The position numbers and the translations under genes are program-made. From Tritrichomonas foetus (Eukaryota > Parabasalia > Tritrichomonadida > Tritrichomonadidae), in contig MLAK01001338.1 in NCBI GenBank assembly GCA_001839685.1, positions 1-19,734 on the forward strand: DNA of 19,734 nt, given 5' to 3'. Numbering within the stretch: the stretch's first letter is position 1; the number at the start of each line of letters is the position of its first letter. Positions 8,017-19,315 of this stretch are shown here, one piece after another. The notes beneath the pieces are model-generated. The model ran no database searches. It was not told the origin of the DNA and was given only the letters and a program-made list of their open reading frames with translations.

Positions 8017-11000
8017 CTCTGGTGAATTAGAATTTAATATTTTCGGATTATTATTTGCATTGTTTTTCAATTTATTTATGCCATTCATATTACAATTATT
8101 CATGGAAGGTGGTATTGGGAAATTAGGAACTTTTTGTATTTGATCATTGTCAATGCTATTTGTGTTTTGTTGACTTTGTGAATCATTATTGTTGATAATA
8201 TTTGGTGCATTAATGGTAGAGGGTATTCGTGCTGCTGATAAATATTGCGAAGAAGTTGAACATCCACCAACTGGCATTTGAGGTGTTAGAGCACGATTTG
8301 GAAGTGGAAAAGGAATTTTAACAGTTTTTTCAATTTTTTCAAAATTAAATGAATTCGTAACAATTTTCCCATCAAATGTGATGTAAACAACTGTGAATAT
8401 ATTTCCGAATGCATTCAAATTATTAGAGCTATTTGAACAGTTATTTGAATTATTATATTCAATAAAACTATACAAAATATTTTTGGATTGTGTTTGGATG
8501 AAAATGGCTCTATCATTGTCATCTATTGAATACTTGATTGGCTCTTTTCTTCTGAGATGTCTTTTGTTGAATAATTTGTGCGGAGTTTGGCATAATTTAG
8601 GGATACTGGATTCAATTTCGCTATTTCCACCACTGTTTACACCAAAAGTAAGGTCGATCCAATAATTCAAATTTCTAGAAACTTTATCAGATTCCAAAAT
8701 TTTCCTCATTGAATATACAAAATCAAAAATCGAATTATTTGCCCATTTTGGAAGCTCCATTTCTTTAAAGCATTCTGGCATAAAGAAAAATTCGGGGATT
8801 AGTTCACTATTTTGTGGAACTTCAGAAACCGATTTAATTAATTTTGAATTATCATCGTTAGGAATTTGATTTAAGCATTGATTAATATTCAAATTAGTCA
8901 ATATGCTGTTATTCATTGAAATTGTGCCGAAGCTATTATTTTTGCTAATTAGATTCGATGTACTATTTCCAATATTGGCGAAATCGTTTCCCCGTGAAGC
9001 AAAAGGTTCAATTAGCCATAAATATGAAGCCACATCTTCTTCACATAACGATCCGTACTTTTTTTTCAGATCGCGAAAGTGCCCATTTTTAATTTCTTCT
9101 GGGTTATCAAGAATAAGGATTGGAAAAATGGGGTATTGTTCAATATCATTAAAACTTCTTCCACTTAAGAAATTTAGTTGAAGAATATATTCAAAATTAG
9201 AAATTTCACGATTGATCCATTTTTCAGTGAATTGTGTTCGAATTTCATTATGGGAAAAAATCGAAAAAATAAAGGCATGAGGGGCCTGCTTCCTAAATAT
9301 TTCAAGAATAGAAGAACAATCATTATTTGGGAAATTTAATAATAAGGTTTTCCCATTAATTGAAAATATTTCAATTCCATTTACTAAATCGTCATTTTCG
9401 TTTTCATTATCACTTTTCTCTATTATTTTAGAACTTGAACTGTTTGAAAATGAGCTACTATACGAACCACTACTTGAGTTATTTTCAGAGATATTAATTT
9501 TATCAATATCACCATTTGTATTCTTCACAGTATGCAAAGAATTTAAATTGTTCGAACGTGGCATAACATGAGTAATTGCATCAAATTTTATATCTTTTGA
9601 AGATCCGTCACATCTTCGAATTCTACAAAACTGTTCATACATTGAAAATAAAGAGTTGATTGTATAAGCAATTGATATTATAATGCAATTAGTTTCATAT
9701 AAAACACTTTCATTATCTGCTTTCTTTTTGTTTCTTTTCTTTTTAGAATTCTTTCGTGAAACCAAGCTATCGAAGACTCTTGAAGTGCTTAAAGATGACA
9801 TCAAATTCAGCCCAATTTGATCAACTTCATCTCGACCTCGAGTTTTTTGTGGGACGAAGTTTGAACATAATATATTATCACGTCTGACAGTGCCAATTTC
9901 AGATTCCTCAATTTTTGAGAAAGCCCAAGGTGCTCGATCTACAATCATGCAACGATAAGTTCGAAGCCAAAGCTTTGAGTTTGATTTTCTTTTTGTTTCT
10001 AGTCGCTCCATTAAACAGTCAGAAAGTGAAGCAGATGATGTTAAATTTCGATCGTCGATTTTTGAAATAAGTTTTTCACTTTTTAATCGACACGATTGAA
10101 TAGTTCTTGTCATAATTTGTTGTGCAATTAAGTCAATGTTATTAGTTGATACCCATTTTGATAAAATTTTTTGTAGCTCTTTTATAATTGCAGTGGATTC
10201 AAAAGATAATGGAAAATATGGCGGAAGCTTTTCATGATTTGCTTTAACTGACACATATTGTAACAATTTAAGATTTTCTTGAATTTCTTGCTGTGTGAGT
10301 TGCAGATTTGCAAGATGATCATAAACAAAATCTCTTCGACCACCTTTTGGTGAACGAAGTAAAAATGAACAAATGATTAAATCGAATTGAAGAAACTGCT
10401 TTAAATTCCAACGCAAATACGTTTTTAAGCATAATTCAGCAATATTTTCATCAATCCAATTTCCATCTTCAGAAAGTCGAAGAGAGAATCTTTGTTTCTT
10501 TCCTTGATCATTTCCAAATTCTCTAATTCGACCAGTGAGCTGTGAAGGCATTAAATATTCTGTTTGTCTTTGCACATTTTCAGTAATTTGACGTGCAATT
10601 AGTTGTACTTTTTTAGGGCCTCTTAGTTTCCCTTTCAAATTTATTAAAGAATTTTTCAATGGTGTTTTTTGACAAATTGACAAATGAATATGCTTTTTAT
10701 TATTGGATTGCTGAGTATTAGTGGCTAAATTTGAGTTATTTATTGAATTTGAAACATCTGGATTATTGGATAAACTCAAAATACTGTTAGAAGCTTGTTG
10801 GCTTTGTTCAGAATCAGAAAGATCGCCAAAAATTGACATCCTTTTATTAGTGGTATCTCCAAAAGGAATCCCATCATGAAAATTTATAGAAGATGGCCGA
10901 GAAAACAACCTTCGATTGACTCTCACAAGTGATGAAGCACGATTTCTTCCACGTGAAATCAAATAAGGTGAATTTTTTAATAAATAATCAAGTGCAGGAG

Positions 11001-14000
11001 AAATATTTGAATCTTTTTCATCTCTGAGAAACAAGAAATGTTGAGCAATAGCAAAAAATGATTGAAAATCTTTAAAGCAATTATTCATTTGATCATTAAG
11101 TAAAAGAGAAGCAGCAAGATGAATGAAAGTTGCTCTCATTTCGATTGAATTTCCATTTGTTGTTTCACCAATCAAAGTAATCATTGAATATAAAGTTGTC
11201 CAGCTTTTATTTTCACAGAGTAAAACAAACTTCATCAGGTCACGTGATTCAGTTTGAAAAGAAAGCAAAAGTGGCCAATAGCTCCAAGATTGATCAAAAC
11301 AATAGTGTACTGAAGGCTTTAATTTTTTGATGAATTCTGTGATTTCTTCATGGGGAAAGTTTAAAGCCATCCAACAAACAATTGGTAATAGTTCATAAAA
11401 TAATTCATCATTCATCAGTGAAATTAATGCATCAAAAAGTGGCTTCTTGATGACAATTCCAGTAAATTGATGAAGTATTACATTAATGTGTTCAGAGAGT
11501 GTGCAACTTTTTATCATACGATTTCTGTGGAGTTCAAGGATAATTTTCAAAACAAGACAACAAAGATCTATATCAGTAAAATTGAAAATATATAAAAGCA
11601 AAGTAGTTGCATCCAATGCATCGGAACAGGAAGAAAATAGTGCTAAATTTTTATGAATTTGCTGGTATAAAAAATTCAATAAATCTCGAACTTGTTGAAT
11701 ATCAGCTAAAGTAATTAAATGCCCAATGAAACTAAGAAATGTTTCATTGTCAAATGCCATCGAGCTACACATTGAAAGGATTGCAGAACGGCATTCGCTA
11801 ATATTCAAGTTATATACGCGTTTGATTGAAGTCGGATGTTCTCTTCGATTTGCTTCGATTGGTTGATAATAATAAAATGTTCTTAAAGCCACAAAAATAT
11901 GTTTTAACGGCCGAACTGCTTCAACTTGGGAAGGAAAAGAAGGATATAGAACCCTCACCCAATGGCGAATAACACGAAGATGATTTTCTGCATCAATCGA
12001 AATTAAAAGTTCCCAATTCATTAAAACGTCATCAATCAATTGTTTTTGTAATGTGCCATCAGTTATCGATTCCAATAATCCAAAAAATCCTAGATAAATG
12101 GAATAAGTTAACATACTTGGCGGGAGTTGGAACAATAAATGAGAAATCATTCCAAAAATATTAAATTCTGTAAAACTTTTTTGACCATAATCAGCAGTAG
12201 AAAAAAGATTTGAAAAAAGCGCAAGAACATTATCAATGAAATGCGGAATATTATCACCATTTTCAGTAGTCATTGTAATTTGGGTGAAAAGTGGAAGTAA
12301 AATATCAATTTTGGAAATATTAATAAGGATATCAGTAAATGACATTGACAAAGGCTTAATAGAGTAATTATTTGGAATATTGGATTTCATTGGTATAACT
12401 TTGAAATAATTATTATTATGTAAATTATTATTGTTCCAGTTCTTCGAATAATCATTAGAGTGTAGGCAATCACGATATTCATATTCCGTGTTTACAACAA
12501 TTGGTTTAAAATAAAACAGACATTGCTTAGGTAATGTTGGTGAAAAAGTTGGTCCAGCTTCATTAAGCATTGAAATAACTTCTTCATCAATTTCTGAAAA
12601 TAAGCCAAATGATGCAAATCTTGATGGAAACTCAGGTGAAAATTCATCAGTGGTACCACCAATAGAAAGTGATAAATTGAATTTATTTTTCCATTTCATG
12701 TATGGGAGACTAATTTTTTCCCATTTCCCCATATTGATTTTACAGCGCACAACAGAGCCTCTTTCTTCACTAATGTTGTAATAATTAATGATAATTAAAG
12801 TCCATTGTTTTGGTGGCATTCGAATATCAATTCGAGCAACTGTATTATAAATATCAGTTTGATGAACAACATACAGTTGATCATTTATAAAACTAATATC
12901 AATCATTTTTTCAGGGTTTTCAGCCAAAGAAAATATTCTTGGCTTATATTGAGCAATTGTTGTATCATGATAAATCCAACAAACAAAAGTAAAAGATGGT
13001 TCAACCAAATTAGATGGTATTCCAGAAACGTTTAAGTAATGATTTGATTGCATTGGCACTGACACACTTGGAATTCTCTTTTTCATGATTACAATTTTAT
13101 TTAAAGTATCAAGAATGTCCATGTGGTATTTTGACAAATACCTTCCAAATATGGGACATAACAAAGAAATATATCTTTGGACAGCATTTACAGAAGAAAC
13201 AACGGATTCAATACTAGCGAAAAGTGATAATGCATCCTTAATATAATTTGAATTAGAATTATCAACTAAAGCCATTTTAACATAATCAATAAGCCAAATA
13301 TCGATTTCACTATGATTGCAAGCAATACTATTATAGGTTGAGAAATCACATAATCCTTTAATGAAATTCATCACATCAGAAAGGCGTGGAGATTTCTTAA
13401 AAAGATTAAGAAATGTCAATACAACTTTTGGTTGTCGAATGTGGAATGATGGATTCAATGATGGCAAATATTCAGCAGCGATTAATTGAATTAGCCGATC
13501 AAATATTTGCTGTGATGGGTTATCGCCATAAACTCGATGAATTGCATTTTCAATTGCATTTCGATCAACATTTTTTAGTATTTTAATGTTTGAAATCAAT
13601 GCAAGGAATTGTAAAGAGCTTGCCATTACTTTTTTAGATGCATCTGAATCATTTAACGCCAGCATTCCACGGAAAACAGTATCAACAAGAGGTACAAAAT
13701 AACTCGTGAGTTGTCTTCGATGCATTATTGCATCATTTAACGTATTTAGAAAATCTGAGACTAATTCTAGTGACACTTCATCTGGAAATGACGTACATGC
13801 AATATCAATAATACCAAAAATTATTTGGGGCAATTTAAAATCAGTAACTGAAGTATCTAAATTCGAGTTTCCACTTTCTTGATCAAAATTCCCTTTATTT
13901 TTCTGAGAAGTGTCATAATTCAGGACATTGTGATTATTGTTGTTCGAATTTTTCTTATTAACTTCTGTTAAATAAATCAATAGTTGAGAAAGAACATATG

Positions 14001-15903
14001 GCCGAATTGGTGGTTCAAACATAAATGATAAAAATGAATAAGTAAAAGTATAATCGCCGAAAAGTGTAAACAAAATTGAATGATCAAGGAATATGTGCGA
14101 AAGAAAAAAATAAATTCCTGCTCTTGCAAATTCAACTTCTTTTATTCTTTTTGAATGAATTGATTGATAGTAAAGTGCCGCTGAAATTAAAGTTCGACCA
14201 AAAATCACCAAAATTTCTTGTTTCACTGGAATTAATTGATGATTTAAAATAAATCGATGGAGTGTTTCGGTAAATAAAAGAGGATATTTTACCAATTGAT
14301 TAAAAATCTTTTCAATTGATTCTTTATTGTTTGAAAGTAAAGTTTCCAACACATAATACCGAAATGAATTCACTCTATCGAAGTTTTCGCAAATACCTGG
14401 ATTGCTATTAGTATGAAAAACAGTTACATGCGGATTAAATATTGTTTCAAAATTAATAAAAAGATCTACAGGCAAATCACTAATCATGTCAGGTGGAAAT
14501 AATTTATACATATAAAAGAATGTTGCGTAAAGATCATAAATATAATTTGAACCATTTCCATCCTTTTCTGGTATTTCATTATCATTAGTTTTCAAGTTTT
14601 CATTCATGCCTTCATTTGACTTTTCATTTATTTTTTTGTTTAAGTTTTGATTTAAATTTTCCTGAATGATTTCTAGAAAGTTGAAAACCATTGTTTGAAT
14701 ATGTTTCTCAGTGATAACTGCAGCATTAACAAAAACGGTTAATCGTTGAACCACAAGTTGATCAACTAATTGATGAATTTTTACACTTGGTGGAAAATCA
14801 GCAACTTGTGAGACTTCAAAACCGTTTGGGAAAGAATCAAAGATTTGGAAACGAAGACTAACTTCAATTGAATTTGTTTCTGGTAATTTGATAAAATTAT
14901 CATTTTCTTTTACATTAAATTTGATGATATTTAATTCTGGACGCTTTTTCATAAATTCATACAAGCTTGATGGAGCTTTCTGTAAATAGCGAGAAGAATG
15001 ATTTGGTGAAACCTGACTAAAAAAAATTGGGAAATATAAAAAATAGTTATAATTAATGTCATATAATGAATCAAACGTTAATTTCAACATTTCTTCGGCA
15101 CATGATTCAGGAAGATTAAGTCTTGAAGCAAACGTGAAAAACTGGTTAATTTTGGTGGATAATGCACTATTGTTTTTTGATATAATCCATTTCGCTGAAA
15201 TGTGAATCATATCATAGCATTGATCAGGAATACTAGTTTGATTTTCAAAAAATAAATAAAGTGGTGATAGAATACTCGTAATTTCCTCAACATCATCAAT
15301 TTTTTTATTTGTCAATGTTGAAATGAAAAAAGAGGTAAATGCAGAAATGGCTATAAATCTATTAATTTGTATATTTCCAAAAGGAGCTACTTTTGAGATA
15401 ACTGCTAGAGACACAAGTAGTTGTGCTGACGTATTATCAATATTTTCCAAATCATCATAGGCGATATGCCAAGCAAGGTATGTAAATAAAACGTACATTG
15501 ATATAAATTTAATTTTCGATTTATCGATATTGGCTAGAATTGTATCCAAATGATTTGGATAAAATGGAAATGTAAACGAATGACTTAATAAAACTGTTCG
15601 AAGCGGAATTCCACTTTCCAATTCACTTCCTATAATTTTTATCTCTGAAACTGGAAAAATAGGAAACTTAACTGTCGAAAAATATTCTTGTGCAGCTTTG
15701 TCGTGAGGAAAATTTGGCTTATCTAAAGAATTTGTTGCGATGGACAATATTTTAATACATATTTCGTTCTGAGTAAATAATGTCATCCCTTGCATGTGAT
15801 AATTCGTTCGTGTTACGACAAAGCTGCAATATTTTTTTTCTTTCAAAATTTCTAGGTATCCTATGAATATAAAACTATTTCTCTCAAAACCCAATAAAAT
15901 CAT
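7000..15903 (-). CDS. Giant BEACH-domain/WD40 protein (LYST/LvsA-like)
   Basis: About 2,967 residues from the first in-frame ATG (15901-15903). The frame extends nine codons further only to a TTG. ATGs at 15793-15795 and 15784-15786 are equally plausible starts, and conserved-looking sequence begins just after them. The N-terminal ~950 residues look like a helical solenoid. About 950-1116 is a ConA/LamG-like domain (FTFVCWIYHD, PKQWTLIIINYY), followed by more solenoid. The motif DRAPW lies near 1988. A PH-like domain spans about 2061-2198 (GIEIFSINGKTLLLNFPNND). BEACH spans about 2220-2443, with EKWINREISNFEYILQLN, SGRSFNDIEQYPIFP, ELIPEFFFMP and YWIDLTFG. A 21-Asn tract lies at 2631-2651, and WD40-like repeats run from about 2715 to the end. 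BEACH proteins act as scaffolds in vesicle fusion/fission and lysosome-related traffic. Unusually, the BEACH core lacks roughly 40-50 residues, including the family's HYGTHYS-type segment, before YLWLIEPF, and a Ser/Asn-rich insert follows. The stop TAA is within TAAA. No introns were seen. Confidence 0.93.
7951..8013 (-). repeat. Trinucleotide repeat encoding 21 asparagines
   Basis: On the coding (minus) strand this is 20 AAT codons plus one AAC, in frame in the linker between the BEACH and WD40 parts of the giant protein. Such pure triplet tracts usually vary in length between strains by slippage. Asn-rich, low-complexity text surrounds it. Confidence 0.95.
15795..15799 (-). promoter_or_regulatory. 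Candidate initiator supporting a downstream BEACH start
   Basis: TCACA on the minus strand overlaps the ATG at 15793-15795 and lies 11 bases before the ATG at 15784-15786. If used, translation would start at the second of these ATGs (2,928 residues). It competes with the upstream candidate at 15910-15914. Confidence 0.3.
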
Positions 15904-15909
15904 TGAATA

Positions 15910-15914
15910 AATGA
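15910..15914 (-). promoter_or_regulatory. Candidate initiator supporting the upstream BEACH start
   Basis: TCATT on the minus strand matches TCA+1Y(T/A) and would leave a 9-base leader before the ATG at 15901-15903. The motif alone cannot decide between the starts. Confidence 0.3.
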
Positions 15915-15930
15915 ACGCGAAAATGGTCAA

Positions 15931-16508
15931 CCAATAATCATAAAATTTCTATCTCATCTCATCGCTCATTATTTTTTTTTTTTGAGGAAATACTAAATGA
16001 ATTATTGATCAAATAACCCAGAGTCAGGAAAGGTTCTCTGTAAAAGTAGTAGAACTCTTTTCTCAATCAAATTAAGTGAATGAATTAATTGTAGGAAATT
16101 GATTTTCTAATATATTAGTGTTAGGGATTTTACACATGAGAATTAAACTTATCATTAATTTTTCTTTCATTTTTCATTGTAATTTTTCATCTATATTTGA
16201 TAAAATAATTTAACAAGATAATAAATTCATTAATTTATGAGAATCACCTAATGATAGTCATGATAAAGATGATGAATGCACTATTTTCTTATATTAAAAA
16301 GAAACAGACATTGATAGATTGATGATAAGCTACAGTTTTGAATGATTTTTTCAACTTATTTAACTAATAAATTGTAATGAAAATTTCATACTTCGAAAAA
16401 AAAATAATCTATTCACTATGACTGTTATGAAGAAAACCCATTTTTTATCATCATAATTATTTCACCTACTCTGTTCGAAATATAGGTCAAATTATCAAGC
16501 AAAATCAA
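15931..16508. other. Divergent intergenic region between BEACH and DnaJ genes
   Basis: About 0.6 kb shared as upstream DNA by two oppositely transcribed genes, so it should carry both promoters. It is AT-rich, with a T run near 15970. There is no clear TCAY(T/A) match within 30 bases of the DnaJ ATG. The closest matching text, TCATA in TCATCATAATT, is more than 50 bases upstream. No RNA gene or open frame of interest was seen. Confidence 0.5.
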
Positions 16509-17576
16509 ATGGCTCTGGTTCCGAGAATCAGCGCCAATTTTCGAAAGAACATTTTTGGCACTCGGTTTGCATCCAAACTCAATGTCAACTGGCAAGCAGA
16601 AGATTTTTATGAACGACTTGGCGTGAAAAGGGACGCAACACAAGATGAAATCAAAAAAAGATATCACGAAATTATAAAGGCATACCACCCAGATCGACTT
16701 CCAGATAAGAAAGAAAAAGAACAAGGAGAAAAAATCATGGCAGCTGTTAATGCCGCATACGACGTATTAAAGGATGAAAAATCTCGATCGCAATACGACC
16801 AACAATCAAGCACAAGTCCTTTCCCTTTCGTCCAACACCAAAGACCACGACCAGTTTTCAGAGAATCAGTCAGTCTCTCTTTTTCAGAGAGCGTTTTTGG
16901 ATGCAAAAAAAATATCAAAATTGATACAACAATTCCATGCAAAAAATGCAATGGATATGGAACAAAAGATGGGAAACAGCCAAAAGTTTGTTCAGTTTGC
17001 AAAGGCGCTGGAATTGTCACATCAGGATTTTTCCCATTTCCTTGCCCCAGTTGCAGCGGTCGCGGATTCATTATTAATGATCCATGCATGATTTGCAGGG
17101 GTGCTGGCGAGGTTTTGAGCCCATCAATGGTGACTGTGAATATTCCGCCTGGTGTTGACAACGGAAATGTTCTCAATTTTTCATCACCACAAGGAGATGT
17201 CATTGTAATGTTCAGTGTTAAAGAAGATCCATTGATGACACGTGATGGAATTGATTTACACGTGACTGTTCCGATTTCCATCAAAACAGCCATTCTTGGT
17301 GGTTATGTGAAAGTGCCAACACTTAAAGGAATCATCAAAAAGAGAGTATCGCCAGGAACTCAACCAAATAGTACTGAAAAAATGACAGGTGCTGGAATTA
17401 CACCGGAGGGAAGTTTATACATCCACTACAGATTGCTTTTGCCAAGGTCTCTCGATGAAAAAGACAGGGAATCACTCGAGAAGTTTGATGATAAGTATAT
17501 GAATTCAACAAATGACATGTGGAACTCGAATATGAAATCGTTCCAAGCGCGGATTTCTCCTTTCCAAAAGAAATAA
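16509..17576 (+). CDS. DnaJ (Hsp40) co-chaperone, probably hydrogenosomal
   Basis: A 355-residue type I DnaJ that would stimulate Hsp70 ATPase and hold unfolded clients. The first ~21 residues (MALVPRISANFRKNIFGTRF) are rich in Arg, Ser and Phe with no acidic residue. They end in RF-A, like hydrogenosomal presequences, so import into hydrogenosomes (the mitochondrial Mdj1/Tid1 role) is likely. The J domain is about 32-97, with HPD at 60-62. The cysteine-rich domain is about 144-203 with all four CxxCxGxG repeats (CKKCNGYG, CSVCKGAG, CPSCSGRG, CMICRGAG). The C-terminal client-binding part runs from there to about 330. The linker of about 98-117 is SSTSPFPF...RPRPVF and has no glycine, unlike the usual G/F-rich region. 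The stop TAA is within TAAAC. The gene is divergent from the BEACH gene and convergent with the Rab gene. Family is certain; localisation is inferred from the presequence. Confidence 0.95.
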   Translation: MALVPRISANFRKNIFGTRFASKLNVNWQAEDFYERLGVKRDATQDEIKKRYHEIIKAYHPDRLPDKKEKEQGEKIMAAVNAAYDVLKDEKSRSQYDQQSSTSPFPFVQHQRPRPVFRESVSLSFSESVFGCKKNIKIDTTIPCKKCNGYGTKDGKQPKVCSVCKGAGIVTSGFFPFPCPSCSGRGFIINDPCMICRGAGEVLSPSMVTVNIPPGVDNGNVLNFSSPQGDVIVMFSVKEDPLMTRDGIDLHVTVPISIKTAILGGYVKVPTLKGIIKKRVSPGTQPNSTEKMTGAGITPEGSLYIHYRLLLPRSLDEKDRESLEKFDDKYMNSTNDMWNSNMKSFQARISPFQKK

Positions 17577-18675
17577 ACTATTTGAATACGACATCTTCAT
17601 TTATTATTATTATTTATTTTATTTATTTTTTTATTCATTTATTGCTGGATGCAAGCATAGATTCTAACGTCAAGACTTCGGTGATGATTTCATCAGAATT
17701 CATGAATCTCGAAAGCTCATTATTTTCTTTGATTTTTACCGATTCATTTATTTTAATAACATCAATAGACAGTCCTACATCAAAAAGAATTCCTTCCTGA
17801 AGTTATACTAAAGATAACTAGTGTCAACAAGCGAAACTCGTAGGAAAAAAATCCTGTCAATAATTCAATATCGGACAACGTGACCAAATAGAGTATTGAA
17901 ATCTGAAAATAAAGTTTTGAATTATTGCCTTTTAATAAAACTTCGTATATCTCTATATTCATCAGATTAAAAATCTTTAAATATAGCTGTTCATATTTAA
18001 TACACATATTTTAGTTAAGGATAAAACATAGGAAAATTTTATCAGAGATTTGTCGAGTCGGTCAGATTTGCCTATTATATTCCCTAATACATAAGATGCA
18101 CTTGTTTAAGCAATCATATATATCCATTTATAATTTTGTTTTGTATTATGTGAATATTATGAATGCAATCTATTATTTGATATTTTTTGATAAACGTTTA
18201 TTCATGGAAATGGTAATGATGAGTGAAAAATCAAATAAAATGGCATAGATATTTCACTAACATTTCTTTTTCCCACAACAACAACCTTTCTAATTTTATC
18301 ATACCAATTTTCAAATCGTACGATCCATTCAGAATGGCAGTGAATGAAGCTGATAATCAGAAGAAGCAAGTTGTGATGAAAAGGAAAAACAAAAAATTTC
18401 AAAATGATTCTTAATCCAATTATTGATTTATACTTAACCACAGTCTTATGCATAAGCGATTGAATTAGGTGAAATAATTCAATAGATATTATATTATTAA
18501 TTTCTCAGCACAATTCCTAAGCACGCGATTATCACCTCGAATTTCCGAGAGACTCATTTCCTTCCACAATCAGGAAGGAATCAGCAATAAACAAAATGGA
18601 AAAGAATGAGTTAGATCATATTTAAATTTAGAGTACTCAATAATTAAGCGCTTGATCTTAATTAAAACTATTTAT
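17577..18675. other. Convergent intergenic region between DnaJ and Rab genes
   Basis: 1.1 kb containing the 3' ends of two convergent genes. It begins with an ATTT/ATT-rich low-complexity stretch (17599-17642) just past the DnaJ stop. A small AGTTAT/ATAACT inverted repeat lies at 17801-17819, and a stronger hairpin at 18558-18580 is listed separately. Short open frames on both strands look accidental. No tRNA or rRNA was recognised. Confidence 0.55.
18558..18580. repeat. Perfect 8-base inverted repeat, hairpin-forming
   Basis: TTCCTTCC, loop ACAATCA, GGAAGGAA. Just upstream, CTCG (18536-18539) and CGAG (18546-18549) could form a second small stem. The stems are GC-richer than the surroundings and lie about 95 bases past the Rab stop. 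A short structured RNA or a terminator-like element is possible but not shown. Confidence 0.5.
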
Positions 18676-19284
18676 TTAGCAGCACTTGTCCTTCTTCTTA
18701 TTTCCACTGTCCTTTATATCGAGCTTTTGTTGTTCGTTGCCCTTGGATGGTCCTTGGTCGCCGACAAGCTTCTTAGCGGATTCTTCGGCAACTCTTACGA
18801 AAAGCTCTTCAATTCCACGGCCAGACTTGGCTGAGACTTCACAGTAGTAGGCTCCAAGTTCTTTGGCAACAGCTTCACCGTTTTCTGTTGTGACTTGGAT
18901 ATCATCAACAAGATCCATCTTATTACCGATAACGAAGAGGATTGGCATTTCGTCTGTTTGGAGCTTCATTTCGGAGGCCCAGTTTTTGACGTCGTTCAAT
19001 GATGATGATTCGATGAGGGAGAAAACGAGTAAAGCAACAACAGATCCTCTATAGTACATTGGGGCAAGGGATCTAAAACGTTCTTGTCCTGCTGTATCCC
19101 AAATTTGGAGGTTAACAGAGACATCGCTTAAAGAAATTTGTTTGGCTGTGTAAGCAGCACCAATTGTTGCTGGCATTTCGCTGTCGAACTCGTCAGAAAC
19201 TGCCCTGCAAATGATGGATGTCTTACCAACGCTAGTGGCACCAAGAAGAACAATTTTGGAATCGATACTTTTTCCGTCGCTCAT
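18676..19284 (-). CDS. Rab-family small GTPase, Rab5-like
   Basis: A 202-residue membrane-traffic switch. GTP-binding motifs are all intact: P-loop GATSVGKT (15-22), switch I T40 in ATIGAAY, WDTAGQE (62-68) in switch II, NKMD (121-124) and SAK (151-153). It ends in KKKDKCC, a double-cysteine C-terminus for geranylgeranylation, after a basic/polar hypervariable tail. ATIGAAY with a following FRSLAPMYYRGS places it closest to the Rab5/21/22 group, which acts on early endosomes; trichomonads have expanded Rab families, so the exact subtype is uncertain. Codons are richer in G/C than in the BEACH gene, as expected of a well-expressed gene. The stop is TAA within TAAA. Initiator-like TCATA and TCACT precede the ATG. 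Confidence 0.96.
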   Translation of the reverse strand: MSDGKSIDSKIVLLGATSVGKTSIICRAVSDEFDSEMPATIGAAYTAKQISLSDVSVNLQIWDTAGQERFRSLAPMYYRGSVVALLVFSLIESSSLNDVKNWASEMKLQTDEMPILFVIGNKMDLVDDIQVTTENGEAVAKELGAYYCEVSAKSGRGIEELFVRVAEESAKKLVGDQGPSKGNEQQKLDIKDSGNKKKDKCC

Positions 19285-19302
19285 TTTTTAAAGTATCTAA
19301 TT

Positions 19303-19315
19303 TATGAAAAAGTGA
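19303..19315 (-). promoter_or_regulatory. Candidate initiators of the Rab gene
   Basis: On the minus strand the text TCACTTTTTCATA contains two TCAY(T/A) matches, TCACT (19311-19315) and TCATA (19303-19307). They would give leaders of about 29 and 21 bases. The assignment rests on the Trichomonas initiator consensus only. Confidence 0.4.

Noticed and set aside
7949..8143. Plus-strand frame starting with a poly-leucine run
   Set aside because: It is the antisense reading of the AAT repeat that encodes asparagines in the BEACH protein.
16664..17293. Minus-strand open frame of 209 codons
   Set aside because: It is antisense to the DnaJ gene; the DnaJ frame has all the diagnostic motifs.
18480..18600. 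Box C/D snoRNA on the minus strand (TGATAAT and CTGA-like boxes)
   Set aside because: The C box is poor, and no terminal stem or convincing guide element could be identified by eye.
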